From Deltaproteobacteria bacterium (GTDB lineage: Bacteria; Bdellovibrionota; FAC87; UBA2466), in NCBI GenBank assembly GCA_900299195.1, contig OMIX01000064.1, positions 32,109-96,108 on the forward strand: DNA of 64,000 nt, written 5' to 3'. Position 1 is the first letter of the stretch. Each line of letters opens with the position of its first letter. Both the position numbers and the translations under genes were made by a program. Below the pieces are notes generated by a model. It did no database searches. It was not told where the DNA came from and saw only the letters and a list, made by a program, of their open reading frames with translations. Shown in pieces: positions 45,931 through 55,974 of the stretch.

Positions 45931-48197
45931 CCCACCCCTGCAAGTAAGTTCAACGCCGATCCCGCTTTAAACCAACCTATTTGATCTTCGGTCATTGAAT
46001 GGTTAAGTGTGATTTTATCTTCACTACCATCCGAGTGATGCAAAACGGCAGTGACAGATTTCTTCGGAGCCAGATCTTTCAAGCCTAAAATTGAGATTCT
46101 ATCAGTTTCTCTGACTTTCTCGTAATCTTGTGGCTGACTAAAAGTAAAAGGAAGGATCCCCTGCTTTTTCAGATTGGTTTCATGAATTCTAGCAAAGCTT
46201 TTCACAATCACAGCAGCTCCATTTAAAAATCTCGGAGACATGGCTGCGTGTTCTCGACTGCTTCCTTCACCATAATTCTCATCACCCACCACCACCCAAC
46301 GAAGCCCGTGAGACTTGTAGTCCCTAGCTACGGCGGGAATACTTTGGGTTTCAGAAGTGTTGATATTTTTAGTCGTTCCGGCCTGTCCACTGTAAGCATT
46401 AATCGCCCCAGTAAACATGTTGTCACTGATATTGTCTAAATGGCCTCTAAATTTAAGCCATGGTCCCGCCGGAGAAATATGATCGGTAGTGCACTTTCCT
46501 TTCACTTTCACAAGAAGGGGCAACTTCTCAAAATCTTTACCGTCCCATTTGCTGAACGGCTTTAAAAGTTGCAACCTTTTACTAGTTGGGTTCACCACGA
46601 CTTCGACTTTGGCTCCATCGGAAGGGGGCTCGACATATCCTTCTTGAGAAAACTTAAAACCCTGCGAAGGAATCGCTGGCGCCTTTTTGGGCGGAGCCAA
46701 CTTAAATTTTTTGCCCGATGCTGGAGTTAGTTCGTCCACTAGGGGATTGAAGGTCAACTTGCCCGACAGAGCTAAAGCTAACACAATTTCAGGACTACTT
46801 ATGAAGGAAAGGGTTTCAGCATTGCCATCATTTCGAGCCGGAAAATTTCGATTAAAAGAACTAAGAATCGCGTTGGATTCCCCTTTTTTAATATCACCCC
46901 TTTTCCACTGTCCAATGCAAGGGCCACAAGAGTTGGACAATACAGTCGCACCTATCGATTCTAAAGCGGCCAACTGTCCATCCCGTTTTATAGTTTGGAA
47001 AACTTGATCGGATCCAGGAGACACTAAAAACGGAATGGGTAACTTCATTCCATGTTCTGCAGCCTGTTGCGCTAGATCCATGCAACGAGAAATATCTTCA
47101 TAGGAAGAATTGGTACAGCTTCCCACTAAAGCGGCAGAAAGTTTTTCAGGCCAACCTTTTTCTTTCACATCTTTTGAGAGCTGTGAAATTCCTCTGGCCA
47201 CATCCGGAGAGTGGGGTCCGACCACTTGAGGTTCAAGCTCAGAAAGATCAATCTCAATCACTTGATCAAAATACTTCGAAGGATTCTTCTCAACATCTTC
47301 ATCAGCACGAAGAAGAGTGGCGTGTTGTTTTGCTAAAGCTGCGATATCTTCTCTTCGAGTCGCTCTAAGATATTTTTCGATTTCATCGTCGAAGGGAAAA
47401 ACTGAAGTCGTAGCGCCCAACTCAGCTCCCATATTAGTAATGGTGGCTTTACCCGTACAACTGATGGAACGGGTTCCCGGACCAAAATATTCAATGATTC
47501 TATTGGTTCCACCTTTTACTGTCAGAATTCCGCACAACTTACAAATAACATCTTTAGGTGAAGTCCAACCCTTCATTTCACCCTTAAGATGAACTCCGAT
47601 CAGTTTAGGATACTTGACCTCCCAAGGAAGACCCGCCATCACATCCACAGCGTCAGCGCCACCCACTCCGCAAGCGACCATTCCCATACCTCCGGCGTTG
47701 GGAGTATGAGAGTCGGTTCCAATAATCAATCCGCCAGGAAAAGCATAATTTTCCAAAACAACTTGGTGAATAATCCCAGAACCCGGTTTCCAGAATCCAA
47801 TTCCAGCTTTAGAAGAAGCTGTTTGTAAAAAATCATAAACCTCTCGGTTCTCATCTAAAGCCGTTTTCATGTCGGCATTGGCGCCGGATTCAGCGCGAAT
47901 TAAATGATCGCAGTGAACTGTCGTGGGAACTGCGGTTTGTTTCTTTCCAGAACTTAGGTACTGCAGAATAGCCATTTGGGCCGTAGCGTCTTGCATAGCC
48001 ACTCGATCAGGATGCAGAGCCAAAATGCTTTCCCCTGGCTTAAGTTCCTGCCCTTTGGGGTCATGAAGGTGCCCAAAAAGAATTTTCTCCGCCAAAGTAT
48101 AGGGACGATTAATCCGTTTTTTCACTTCGTCGATGCGAGACTGCATCCGAGAGTAGAGATTTGAAACCATTTCCTTCGTTGTATTAATGTTCGGCAT
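45927..48197 (-). CDS. acn: Aconitate hydratase, mitochondrial-type
   Basis: TCA-cycle enzyme interconverting citrate and isocitrate through a [4Fe-4S] cluster. The 756 residues and signatures GTDSHTPNAGGMG, LVGSCTNSSYED and SNSCGPCIGQWKR place it with the mitochondrial ACO2-like clade, not with the longer AcnA or AcnB. Cluster cysteines are those in SCTNSS and CGPC. The swivelling C-terminal domain contains GEGSSREHAAMSPRFLNG. It heads the run with wzm/wzt. It also complements the sdhCAB genes to its right, which are on the other strand. Confidence 0.95.
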   Translation of the reverse strand: MPNINTTKEMVSNLYSRMQSRIDEVKKRINRPYTLAEKILFGHLHDPKGQELKPGESILALHPDRVAMQDATAQMAILQYLSSGKKQTAVPTTVHCDHLIRAESGANADMKTALDENREVYDFLQTASSKAGIGFWKPGSGIIHQVVLENYAFPGGLIIGTDSHTPNAGGMGMVACGVGGADAVDVMAGLPWEVKYPKLIGVHLKGEMKGWTSPKDVICKLCGILTVKGGTNRIIEYFGPGTRSISCTGKATITNMGAELGATTSVFPFDDEIEKYLRATRREDIAALAKQHATLLRADEDVEKNPSKYFDQVIEIDLSELEPQVVGPHSPDVARGISQLSKDVKEKGWPEKLSAALVGSCTNSSYEDISRCMDLAQQAAEHGMKLPIPFLVSPGSDQVFQTIKRDGQLAALESIGATVLSNSCGPCIGQWKRGDIKKGESNAILSSFNRNFPARNDGNAETLSFISSPEIVLALALSGKLTFNPLVDELTPASGKKFKLAPPKKAPAIPSQGFKFSQEGYVEPPSDGAKVEVVVNPTSKRLQLLKPFSKWDGKDFEKLPLLVKVKGKCTTDHISPAGPWLKFRGHLDNISDNMFTGAINAYSGQAGTTKNINTSETQSIPAVARDYKSHGLRWVVVGDENYGEGSSREHAAMSPRFLNGAAVIVKSFARIHETNLKKQGILPFTFSQPQDYEKVRETDRISILGLKDLAPKKSVTAVLHHSDGSEDKITLNHSMTEDQIGWFKAGSALNLLAGVG

Positions 48198-48205
48198 AAT
48201 GTGGC

Positions 48206-48211
48206 ATTATA
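48206..48211 (-). promoter_or_regulatory. TATAAT -10 box immediately before acn
   Basis: A perfect TATAAT on the minus strand ends 8 bases before the acn ATG. If used, transcription would begin within one or two bases of the start codon. This would explain why no ribosome site precedes the ATG. The -35 region is poor, so this is tentative. Confidence 0.35.
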
Positions 48212-48242
48212 TCTGCTGTTCTCAGCTTGGAAAGCATTTTGT

Positions 48243-48923
48243 ATGGCCAAATTAACCCTCCTAGTCATCACAATCCTTCCCTTAGTTTTTCCCTTTTTCG
48301 TTTTAAAGGCCCATGCAGAAAACAACCCTAAATTACTGAAGCCCAAATCTCAATCTGTCCCAAAACCGTTAGAACGCCCCAATCAACCCTTAAAAACCAA
48401 AACCTTACTACCCGCCAAGGTTCAACAACCTGTTCGACCCAGCGGGTTCGAATCGGTAAGTTACTCTATTCTTGTAGGGACCCCTTTGATTCACGAAAGC
48501 TTTTACGAAAAAAGGTTTGCCGCTTTAAGCAACCTTCATCTGTTTTCCATTCCCATCTACCGAATCGCCCCCGAGCTTTTTCTCCATTTTGAAACCGGAC
48601 CTGGTTTTTCTTTTGCTCGTTTAACTTTTGAGAACCCGCCCTTACAGTATTCACACATTTTTATTTTGGTACCCGCTCATTTCAGATTGATTTACACGGT
48701 TCGTGAAACTTTTCATTTAGAGGTCTTTGCTGGAGCTATGTTGCGCCCTATCGAATACGACTCTAGAACCACTACCGATGGGGGAACTCGATGGTTGAAG
48801 GGATCTTCTCTTTTCCAAGGTGATGTCGGATTGGGTTTGAACTATAATCTTAACCCGGCCATAAAATTGAGAATGCAATTGGGTTATCAGTTTTTAGCCG
48901 GGGGTTTAGAACTTAATGGTTAG
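48243..48923 (+). CDS. Outer-membrane beta-barrel-like protein, unknown
   Basis: About 226 residues from the ATG at 48243, with GGAAAG 8 bases upstream; the track start is 14 codons earlier. A signal peptide (LTLLVITILPLVFPFFVLKAHA) precedes a Pro/Lys-rich linker (KPKSQSVPKPLERPNQ). The rest alternates polar and aromatic residues in strand-like segments: LFLHFETGPGFSFARL, FHLEVFAGAMLRP, GDVGLGLNYNLNPAIKLRMQLGYQF. This is the pattern of a small 8-stranded barrel. It sits upstream of sdhC but has its own spacing. Confidence 0.62.
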   Translation: MAKLTLLVITILPLVFPFFVLKAHAENNPKLLKPKSQSVPKPLERPNQPLKTKTLLPAKVQQPVRPSGFESVSYSILVGTPLIHESFYEKRFAALSNLHLFSIPIYRIAPELFLHFETGPGFSFARLTFENPPLQYSHIFILVPAHFRLIYTVRETFHLEVFAGAMLRPIEYDSRTTTDGGTRWLKGSSLFQGDVGLGLNYNLNPAIKLRMQLGYQFLAGGLELNG

Positions 48924-48997
48924 AAAGAAAAACAGTAGACGTATCCCCCTTTTCCGTCGTAATTTATGGCCCTAAAAAAACTTAAGAAAAGGCAGCT

Positions 48998-49669
48998 ATG
49001 GCTCATTTAAAAACCTTTTTAAAATCCTCAGTTGGCAGAAAATTTTTAGTTGGGCTCACTGGACTCGGTCTTTCAGGCTTTGTTCTGACCCACATGGCAG
49101 GAAATATGCTGATGTTCGTCGGTCCTGAGGCTTACAACACCTACGGCCACAAACTCACTTCGACCCCTTTAATTTATTTGGCAGAAGCGGGACTACTAGC
49201 CATGTTTGTGGTTCACATGGGGTTGGCTCTCAAATTGGCCCTAGAAAATAAACAGGCCCGAGGAACTGGCCCCTCCCAAAACGCTTCAAACTGTGAAAAG
49301 AATGCCCGTTTCGGCTCCCGATACATGGCTTTGACTGGAATTTTGGTTTTAGCTTTCATTGTTCTCCACTTGATTAGTTTCAAATATGGCACTTACTACT
49401 CCGTAAACTATCAAGGGGTAGAAATGAGAGATCTTCACCGTTTAGTCGTTGAAAAATTCAAATCCCCTCTTTATTCGGGTTGGTATTTATTTTCGATGAT
49501 CGTGCTCTTTGTGCATTTAGCCCATGGATTTTCTGCTGCTTTTCAATCTCTGGGATTTTTCAGTGTGAGAAATTGTTTGATTAAAAAAATCGGGTGGGCT
49601 TTTGCTTTACTGGTTGCGGGTGGTTTTTTCATCCAACCCATCTATGGCTACTTTTACGGAGGTAACTAA
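48998..49669 (+). CDS. sdhC: Succinate dehydrogenase cytochrome b558 subunit
   Basis: Membrane anchor of complex II, b558 type with two hemes expected. The 223 residues form five helices, with histidines in [29 protein letters not shown] and [10 protein letters not shown] as likely heme or quinone ligands. The C-terminus is GYFYGG. The single long subunit without a separate SdhD matches the Bacillus/epsilon-type complex. AAAGG lies 6 bases before the ATG. It heads sdhCAB with a 2-base gap to sdhA. Confidence 0.93.
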   Translation: MAHLKTFLKSSVGRKFLVGLTGLGLSGFVLTHMAGNMLMFVGPEAYNTYGHKLTSTPLIYLAEAGLLAMFVVHMGLALKLALENKQARGTGPSQNASNCEKNARFGSRYMALTGILVLAFIVLHLISFKYGTYYSVNYQGVEMRDLHRLVVEKFKSPLYSGWYLFSMIVLFVHLAHGFSAAFQSLGFFSVRNCLIKKIGWAFALLVAGGFFIQPIYGYFYGGN

Positions 49670-49671
49670 TC

Positions 49672-51576
49672 ATGTTGGACTCCAAAATTCCAAGCGGTCC
49701 TATTGAAAAAAAATGGACCCAACGTAAGTTTGAAAACAAACTGGTGAATCCTGCCAATCGAAGAAAACATACGGTTTTGGTAGTGGGAACGGGTTTGGCC
49801 GGAGCCTCTGCGGCAGCAAGCCTAGCCGAACAAGGCTACAAGGTTAAAGTCTTCACTTATCATGAAAGCCCCAGACGAGCTCACTCAATTGCAGCACAAG
49901 GGGGAATCAACGCTGCTAAGAACTATCAAAATGATGGGGACTCGGTTCAACGACTATTCTATGACACGATCAAAGGTGGAGACTATCGAGCTCGAGAAGC
50001 TAATGTGTACCGACTCGCTGAAGTTTCGGTGAATATTATTGACCAATGTGTAGCTCAAGGAGTTCCCTTTGCTCGTGAGTATGGTGGGACTCTCACTAAC
50101 CGCTCGTTCGGAGGCACTCAGGTATCAAGAACTTTCTATGCCCGAGGACAAACAGGACAGCAGTTGTTGTTGGGGGCCTACAGTTCCCTGATGCGCCAAG
50201 TGGGAGATAACACGGTTGAGCTATTCACTCGTCATGAGATGTTAGATCTCATCACTGTCGATGGAAAAGCTCGAGGCATAGTGACTCGGGATCTAAAAAC
50301 TGGAGAAATTACCAACCACACCGGAGATGCAGTCATTCTAGCGACGGGTGGCTACGGAAACGTGTTTTTCTTATCTACCAATGCAAAAGCAAGTAACGTG
50401 ACCGCTTCTTGGAGAGCCCACAAAAGAGGGGCTTACATGGCAAACCCTTGCTTTACGCAAATTCACCCGACCTGCATTCCAGTTTCAGGGGACCATCAAT
50501 CTAAACTCACTTTGATGTCAGAATCTTTAAGGAACGACGGACGGGTTTGGGTTCCTAAAAAAACCGGAGACAATCGAGGGCCTTTAGAAATTTCAGAAGA
50601 TGAAAGAGACTACTTTTTAGAAAGAATGTACCCTGCCTTTGGAAATTTGGTCCCGAGAGATGTGGCGTCTCGAGCTGCAAAAAGAATGTGCGATGAAGGT
50701 CGAGGGGTGGGGAGCAGTAAGCTCTCTGTCTATCTTGATTTTGCAGAGTCCATTCAACGCATGGGGGAATCTAAAGTCAGGGAAAAATACGGCAATCTTT
50801 TTCAAATGTACGAAAAAATTACCGATGAGAATCCCTACAAAGTCCCCATGAGAATTTATCCAGCAGTTCACTACGTCATGGGAGGTTTGTGGGTTGACTA
50901 CAATCTCATGAGCAATATCCCTGGACTTTTCGTTTTAGGAGAGGCCAACTTTTCTGATCATGGTGCTAACCGTTTAGGAGCTTCGGCTCTGATGCAAGGT
51001 TTGGCCGATGGGTACTTCATTGCCCCCTACAGCGTCGGTAATTATATTGGGGGTGAAAAGTTAGCTTCTATCAAATCAGACCATGAAGCCGTCAAAGCAA
51101 CTACCCAAGCCGTAAAAGAAAGAATCGAGAGTTTCAAAAAAGTTAATGGAAATCAAAGTGCTGAAACTCTTCACAGAAAATTGGGCAAAATCATGTGGGA
51201 TCATTGTGGCATGGCCCGAAATGAGAAGGGGTTGAAAGAAGCTATCCAACAAATCAAAACCCTTAAAGAGGAGTTTTGGAGCACTTTATGGGTTCCTCAG
51301 GACGACCGCTGTTTGAGTTCGGAAATTGAGAAAGCGGGCCGTGTCGCCGATTTTATCGAGCTCGGAGAACTCATGTGTATCGATGCCTTGGAACGTCGCG
51401 AGTCTTGCGGTGGCCATTTCCGAGAAGAGATGCAAACTCCAGAGGGGGAAACTTTACGAGATGATGCAAATTACTCTCATGTGGCGGCTTGGGAATTTAT
51501 GGGTGATAAACCCAAACTCCACAAGGAGCCTCTCAATTTTGAATTTGCTCACATTGCCCAACGTAACTACAAGTAA
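49672..51576 (+). CDS. sdhA: Succinate dehydrogenase flavoprotein subunit
   Basis: Catalytic subunit oxidising succinate to fumarate with covalent FAD. The 634 residues show the FAD fold [19 protein letters not shown] and the flavinylation histidine in [13 protein letters not shown]. Substrate-site segments are [16 protein letters not shown] and [15 protein letters not shown], and a capping region contains [17 protein letters not shown] is 9 bases before the start. It is followed by sdhB after 11 bases. Confidence 0.96.
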   Translation: MLDSKIPSGPIEKKWTQRKFENKLVNPANRRKHTVLVVGTGLAGASAAASLAEQGYKVKVFTYHESPRRAHSIAAQGGINAAKNYQNDGDSVQRLFYDTIKGGDYRAREANVYRLAEVSVNIIDQCVAQGVPFAREYGGTLTNRSFGGTQVSRTFYARGQTGQQLLLGAYSSLMRQVGDNTVELFTRHEMLDLITVDGKARGIVTRDLKTGEITNHTGDAVILATGGYGNVFFLSTNAKASNVTASWRAHKRGAYMANPCFTQIHPTCIPVSGDHQSKLTLMSESLRNDGRVWVPKKTGDNRGPLEISEDERDYFLERMYPAFGNLVPRDVASRAAKRMCDEGRGVGSSKLSVYLDFAESIQRMGESKVREKYGNLFQMYEKITDENPYKVPMRIYPAVHYVMGGLWVDYNLMSNIPGLFVLGEANFSDHGANRLGASALMQGLADGYFIAPYSVGNYIGGEKLASIKSDHEAVKATTQAVKERIESFKKVNGNQSAETLHRKLGKIMWDHCGMARNEKGLKEAIQQIKTLKEEFWSTLWVPQDDRCLSSEIEKAGRVADFIELGELMCIDALERRESCGGHFREEMQTPEGETLRDDANYSHVAAWEFMGDKPKLHKEPLNFEFAHIAQRNYK

Positions 51577-51587
51577 GGGGAATTAAC

Positions 51588-52331
51588 ATGAAGCTTAACT
51601 TAAAAATTTGGCGTCAAAACGGACCCTCGGCTCCTGGAAACTTTGTAGATTATCATGTCGATCACGTTTCCCCAGACATGTCTTTTCTGGAAATGTTGGA
51701 TGTCCTCAATGTTTCTTTGGTCAACAAGAAGGAAACTCCGATTGAGTTTGATCATGATTGCCGTGAAGGTATCTGTGGCTCGTGTTCGTTAATGATTAAT
51801 GGAAATGCTCACGGTCCTGAAACAGGAACAGCGACGTGTCAGCTGCACATGCGAAGATTTAAAGAGGGCGATACCATTGTGATTGAACCCTGGAGAGCCA
51901 AAGCTTTTCCTGTCATCAAAGATTTGTCGACGGATCGAACGGCTTTTGACCGTATTATGGCCGCTGGAGGTTTTGTATCGGTAAATACGGGAAATGCTCC
52001 AGAAGCTAACAGTATCCTTGTGGGCCACGACACTGCCGAAAGTGCCATGGATTCTGCAGCCTGTATCGGTTGTGGAGCCTGTGTTGCCAGCTGTAAAAAT
52101 TCATCTGCGATGCTCTTTGTTTCTGCCAAAGTATCTCACTTGGCCCAATTGCCTCAAGGTCATCCCGAGAGGGCAAAACGGGTGCGAGGGATGGTGACTC
52201 AAATGGATCAAGAGGGCTTTGGGAATTGCTCAAACACTGGGGCCTGTGAAGCGGCTTGTCCGAAAGAGATCACTTTGGAAAATATTGCACAATTGAATCG
52301 AGAAATTGTTAGAGCGGTATTTAAAGATTAG
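51588..52331 (+). CDS. sdhB: Succinate dehydrogenase iron-sulfur subunit
   Basis: Electron-transfer subunit between SdhA and SdhC. The N-terminal [2Fe-2S] set is CREGICGSC with a later TATC. The C-terminal clusters use [13 protein letters not shown] and [14 protein letters not shown]. The b558-type form has CxxxxxCxxC in place of the usual third set. AAGGGG is 7 bases before the ATG. The operon ends here and a REP-like hairpin follows before the convergent khpA. Confidence 0.95.
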   Translation: MKLNLKIWRQNGPSAPGNFVDYHVDHVSPDMSFLEMLDVLNVSLVNKKETPIEFDHDCREGICGSCSLMINGNAHGPETGTATCQLHMRRFKEGDTIVIEPWRAKAFPVIKDLSTDRTAFDRIMAAGGFVSVNTGNAPEANSILVGHDTAESAMDSAACIGCGACVASCKNSSAMLFVSAKVSHLAQLPQGHPERAKRVRGMVTQMDQEGFGNCSNTGACEAACPKEITLENIAQLNREIVRAVFKD

Positions 52332-52353
52332 TCCAAACTGAAAAAGTGAAGTT

Positions 52354-52385
52354 AATCTTGAAAAGGGGTCAACTCATTCAAGATT
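52354..52385. repeat. Short REP-like hairpin between sdhB and khpA
   Basis: AATCTTGAA and TTCAAGATT flank AAGGGGTCAACTCA. The GGGGTCA core followed by a TCAA-ATTGAA palindrome parallels the larger element at 18146-18288. It lies between two convergent genes, where it may also terminate transcription. Confidence 0.6.
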
Positions 52386-52396
52386 GAACACAAAGA

Positions 52397-52645
52397 CTAT
52401 TCGATAATTTCTAAAACAGAACGCTTTCTCAACTTGGTCGATGCACCCGTAAGAATGGTTCTTAAAGCCTTAGCGGTTTTGCCCTGTTTCCCAATCACTT
52501 TTCCGAGATCTTCTTTAGCCACCACTAGTTCAAATACAGTGGTTTGCTCACCCGTAATTTCTGAAACTTTAACGTCCTCGGGAATATCCACTAAAGCTCT
52601 AATCATGGTTTCTAGCAGCTCTTTTAACGTAGGTTCGTTCGCCAT
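52397..52645 (-). CDS. khpA: KH-domain RNA-binding protein KhpA
   Basis: An 82-residue protein that is a single KH domain with the RNA-binding loop GKVIGKQGKTAKALRTIL, the GxxG being GKQG. In other bacteria KhpA pairs with KhpB in post-transcriptional control. It begins with LLETMIRALVDIPEDVKV, the typical N-terminus. GAGGAG lies before its ATG. Unlike most genomes it is not beside rpsP/ffh here, but stands alone between sdhB and the GGDEF gene. Confidence 0.92.
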   Translation of the reverse strand: MANEPTLKELLETMIRALVDIPEDVKVSEITGEQTTVFELVVAKEDLGKVIGKQGKTAKALRTILTGASTKLRKRSVLEIIE

Positions 52646-52819
52646 GGGCTCTCCTCATTATGCGCGTCAACTATGCAATTATATAAAATTACTACTCTAT
52701 TTATCCCTGAGCAATGAGATTCTTATTACGCAGCGATTCCTTAAAGAGCTTGAGTGAAAACGCCGATAACAAAGAGACGTTTCACACACTGTCATGACCC
52801 AGTTAACCAAGAGGCAAAA

Positions 52820-53746
52820 GTGAGCGATAACGATTTTAAAGACGATCAAGAACAGAGGGAAAAGACTCAGATTGGTTCGCCCCGAATGAAATCTGAGGAT
52901 TCATCACAAGCGATGGATCCCTGCCTCACCCAACTATCAGGTTTGGGAAGTGGGCAGGTATTCAATCTTAAAAATCAAACTCTGAAAATTGGGCGTGACC
53001 GGGCTTGCCAAATTTGGGTTGAAGACCCTCATATTTCACGAATTCATGCGGTGATCTCCAATGAAGGAGAGACTACCACTCTTAAAGATGAAGGAAGCAC
53101 CAACGGTGTCTTTATCAATGGAACTAAAATTAAAAATCAGGTTTTAAAAAATGGAGATCGCATCCTGATTGGAACTCGACTCTTTTTTAAATATTCTTTG
53201 GAGTTTGCGGACTATCAAAGGGTTCAAAATCAAAAGTACATGCAAGCTAATTGCGATAGCCTCACCAAACTCTATAATAAAAGATTTTTTGTCGATGTTC
53301 TTTCTCGAGAACTTAGTTACAGTAGGAGAAATAAGAACCCTCTAAGTCTTTTGATGTTGGATATTGATTATTTCAAAAAGATCAATGACTCCTATGGACA
53401 TTTGGTGGGCGACAGAGTTTTAGCTGAAATCGGAGAACTGATTAGAAAAACACTAAGACACGAAAATATCGCTTGTCGCTACGGGGGAGAAGAATTTGCC
53501 GTGGTTTTAAGAAATACTGGGCCCATGGCGGCGGAAACTGTCGCTGAAAGGCTCAGATCTACCATAGAAAAAACTAATTTCACCCATTTGAATCAACAAC
53601 TCAAAGTTACCATCAGCATCGGCATTGCCACTTTTGACCACAATAATTTCGAGACCTACGAAGAGCTTATCAAATACGCGGATGAACTTCTCTACGAATC
53701 CAAACTGAATGGCAGAAATCGTATCACACTCAAAAAAGCAGCTTAG
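52820..53746 (+). CDS. FHA-GGDEF diguanylate cyclase
   Basis: Signalling enzyme making c-di-GMP, coupled to a phosphothreonine-reading FHA domain. From the GTG at 52820 (AAGAGG 5 bases upstream) it has about 308 residues. A short acidic leader is followed by FHA (KIGRDRACQIWVEDPHISRIHAV, then STNGVFINGTKI) at about residues 35-125. GGDEF at about residues 150-300 contains DIDYFKKINDSYGH and the intact active-site GGEEF. No clear RxxD inhibitory site precedes GGEEF. The FHA domain suggests regulation by a Ser/Thr kinase. The kinase at 20474-21610 is a candidate only by being in the same window. Confidence 0.92.
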   Translation: MSDNDFKDDQEQREKTQIGSPRMKSEDSSQAMDPCLTQLSGLGSGQVFNLKNQTLKIGRDRACQIWVEDPHISRIHAVISNEGETTTLKDEGSTNGVFINGTKIKNQVLKNGDRILIGTRLFFKYSLEFADYQRVQNQKYMQANCDSLTKLYNKRFFVDVLSRELSYSRRNKNPLSLLMLDIDYFKKINDSYGHLVGDRVLAEIGELIRKTLRHENIACRYGGEEFAVVLRNTGPMAAETVAERLRSTIEKTNFTHLNQQLKVTISIGIATFDHNNFETYEELIKYADELLYESKLNGRNRITLKKAA

Positions 53747-54288
53747 TTTTTCTTAAGAACTGGGACTGGATTTGGATAAACTGAAGGCGGTAAAGTTCCC
53801 TCTTCGATATTCTGCTTTTGCGCCCGCTGAAAGTCAGCTAGTAAAACAAAACCGAGGGAATCTCCATACGAAGAGCCACACACTTTAACTGGAATGACTA
53901 AGGGCCCTGTGCGCGGTTTAGTTTTCGAGTCTTTCTTGATACCTTGGGGCTGCGTGACCTTAAATCGGGAATCGGCCAATTCATATAATTTAGAAATCAC
54001 TCCAAAGTTTTTAAACTCGGCAGGGACTCCCAATCGCATTAATTCTACAGTTCCACTGAGATGAGTTAGGACCGGAGTTTCATTCATCAGGCTTTTCCAA
54101 CCCTGCTGAGGGTCATTGTACATTTCTCCCAATGCCCCTACGAATAAACTCGGATCTTTATACACACGCAGTTCCGATGATAACTTAACCTCTTCACAGA
54201 GAGAGTGTTCAAATTCTGATAAAACATGAACTGCAAAAACAGGAAACTGAAATAACCCTACTAAAATGAAGATAACTATTTTCTTCAT
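53743..54288 (-). CDS. Exported protein of unknown function
   Basis: From the ATG at 54288, with GGGGGA 5 bases upstream, there are 181 residues. A signal peptide (IVIFILVGLFQFPVFAVHV) is followed by a soluble region with two cysteines (SLCEEV and VKVCGSS) and a basic linker (GIKKDSKTKPRTG). The cysteines may pair in the periplasm. No family recognised. The start overlaps the nrnA stop by 4 bases, so the two are probably co-expressed. Confidence 0.6.
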   Translation of the reverse strand: MKKIVIFILVGLFQFPVFAVHVLSEFEHSLCEEVKLSSELRVYKDPSLFVGALGEMYNDPQQGWKSLMNETPVLTHLSGTVELMRLGVPAEFKNFGVISKLYELADSRFKVTQPQGIKKDSKTKPRTGPLVIPVKVCGSSYGDSLGFVLLADFQRAQKQNIEEGTLPPSVYPNPVPVLKKN

Positions 54289-55310
54289 TTTGTTCCCCCA
54301 ACCACTTTTTCTAGACGATTTAAAACGGAAGGGGCCGCATCCCAAATCGATTGTTCTAATAAGGCTCCTGCTGCTTTCTTATGACCGCCCCCATGTTCCG
54401 TTAAAGACCGAGCAAAACTTGCCACATCAATATTGCCCTGAGAGCGAAATGAAACTTTAGTTTTTCCCGAAGCGAGTTCAAAAAACAAAACCGCGACTTC
54501 AATTCCTTGTGTTAAAAAAAGATGATCTATGATTCCTTCTCGATCATCATCGGTGGCTTGATATTTTTTGAGGGTTTGCTGAGGCAGAACACTCCAAATA
54601 ATCTTCCCCTCACCGGTCAATTCGGACCGATTTAAAGTCTCTGACATCATTTTCAAACTGGAAAAACTTCTCTCAAGCATTCCTCGTTCCCCAACTCGAG
54701 TAAAATCAAACCCAGTTCTTAACAATAAAGCCGACAACTCCATGACTTCTGGGGTGGTATTGGAATGTCTGAAAAATCCGGTGTCAAAAACTAATCCTAA
54801 ATAGATTTGTTGAGCAAAATCAGAATCAACTCGAGTTTTAAAGTCGGAAGACTGAGATAAATGGTACATCAGCTCAGTGGTGGAAGAAGCGGTCGATTCC
54901 ACAATCCGAATCGAGTAAGGAAACTCGATACTCACGGCATGATGGTCGATAAAAACGGTGGTTTTGGCTTTTTCAAAATAAGGACGAACTCTACCTGCCC
55001 GATCAATGCCTCCATCCACAATAATCGCCACATCGAAAGTAGAAGATTCCTGGGTAGCTCCAAAAGATTCCGGAGTGTGAACGACATCCGCCGCAGGCAA
55101 AAATTGATACCGCAAGGGAAGGGGCTCATCATTGATAATTCTCACCGCTGCTTTGGGAAATCTTTGGAGCAGCATGGTTCTTAAAGCCAACTGGGCTCCA
55201 ATGGAATCTCCATCAGCGGCCCCGGGAGATGTGATCAGCACTCGAGTTGATGATTCCATGGCTGCCATCCATTGAGTTATTTCTGATTTAAACTTTTTTA
55301 CATCCACCAT
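54285..55310 (-). CDS. nrnA: DHH-family bifunctional oligoribonuclease/PAP phosphatase NrnA-like
   Basis: Degrades short oligonucleotides, including pGpG, and hydrolyses PAP. The 341 residues carry the DHH metal motifs (TSPGAADGDSIGAQLAL, then FDVAIIVDGG, and VFIDHHAVS). The C-terminal DHHA1 domain has TEHGGGHKKAAGAL. If the FHA-GGDEF enzyme next door makes c-di-GMP, this enzyme could clear its linear breakdown products. This link is inferred from adjacency alone. Confidence 0.88.
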   Translation of the reverse strand: MVDVKKFKSEITQWMAAMESSTRVLITSPGAADGDSIGAQLALRTMLLQRFPKAAVRIINDEPLPLRYQFLPAADVVHTPESFGATQESSTFDVAIIVDGGIDRAGRVRPYFEKAKTTVFIDHHAVSIEFPYSIRIVESTASSTTELMYHLSQSSDFKTRVDSDFAQQIYLGLVFDTGFFRHSNTTPEVMELSALLLRTGFDFTRVGERGMLERSFSSLKMMSETLNRSELTGEGKIIWSVLPQQTLKKYQATDDDREGIIDHLFLTQGIEVAVLFFELASGKTKVSFRSQGNIDVASFARSLTEHGGGHKKAAGALLEQSIWDAAPSVLNRLEKVVGGTK

Positions 55311-55440
55311 AAGGATTTGACTCGGTTACTCCGGATTCCGCCCATTGATTGGGTTAAAGTAAACTCCTCCTTGAAGCAACCGTCAACGCCTTATTCTATT
55401 GTTATTTCAATGAGTTAGTTGTATCCTAAATTCAATCTCT

Positions 55441-55974
55441 ATGACATCTCACTCTCTAAAACCTTTTTCTAATCCTCCTAGCCCCTTTTCTATTATTGTG
55501 GAGACTCTCTTAGAAAGAGACCATCTGAAATTCGATTTTACTTTAACGGGTGATATCACCACTTTGAATTTGCCCTCCCCTGCTGAAAATCCGAAACGCA
55601 CTGAAGGTCTTTACCATCACACCTGTTTTGAAATTTTTTTAAAACGTGGGATTCACTATTTTGAGTGGAATTTTTCTTTTACCGGAAATTGGTGTGTCTT
55701 TGAGTTTGAAGATTATCGAGTCCCCGCCCAAACAAAAAACAATCTGGGGTCACACCTTTTTTCCTTATCTCATCTTTCTCATGGGGCCACTGCCGCCTCT
55801 ATGAAAGTTTCTATTCCCATTAACGAAATAAGCCTTATAGAAAAAGAGAAGCTCCAATTAGGCATTTCGGCGGTTTTAGAACATCCGAAGGGCATTCTTT
55901 CCTATTGGGCTTTAAACCATCCCCATACCCAACCCGATTTTCACCATCCCAAAAGTTTTATTGAGCTACTTTGA
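55441..55974 (+). CDS. DOMON-like domain protein
   Basis: A 177-residue protein without signal peptide that resembles the DOMON-like sandwich group often annotated near murB. Recognisable features are RTEGLYHHTCFEIFLKRG, WNFSFTGNWCVFEFEDYR, and LGISAVLEHPKGILSYWALNHP. The biochemical role is unknown; DOMON folds usually bind heme or sugar. It ends within the convergent dehydrogenase gene, overlapping it by 17 bases. Confidence 0.7.
   Translation: MTSHSLKPFSNPPSPFSIIVETLLERDHLKFDFTLTGDITTLNLPSPAENPKRTEGLYHHTCFEIFLKRGIHYFEWNFSFTGNWCVFEFEDYRVPAQTKNNLGSHLFSLSHLSHGATAASMKVSIPINEISLIEKEKLQLGISAVLEHPKGILSYWALNHPHTQPDFHHPKSFIELL

Noticed and set aside
48430-48460. GGTTCGAATC, resembling a tRNA T-arm
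   Set aside because: No cloverleaf around it, and it is within the coding frame of the barrel-like protein.
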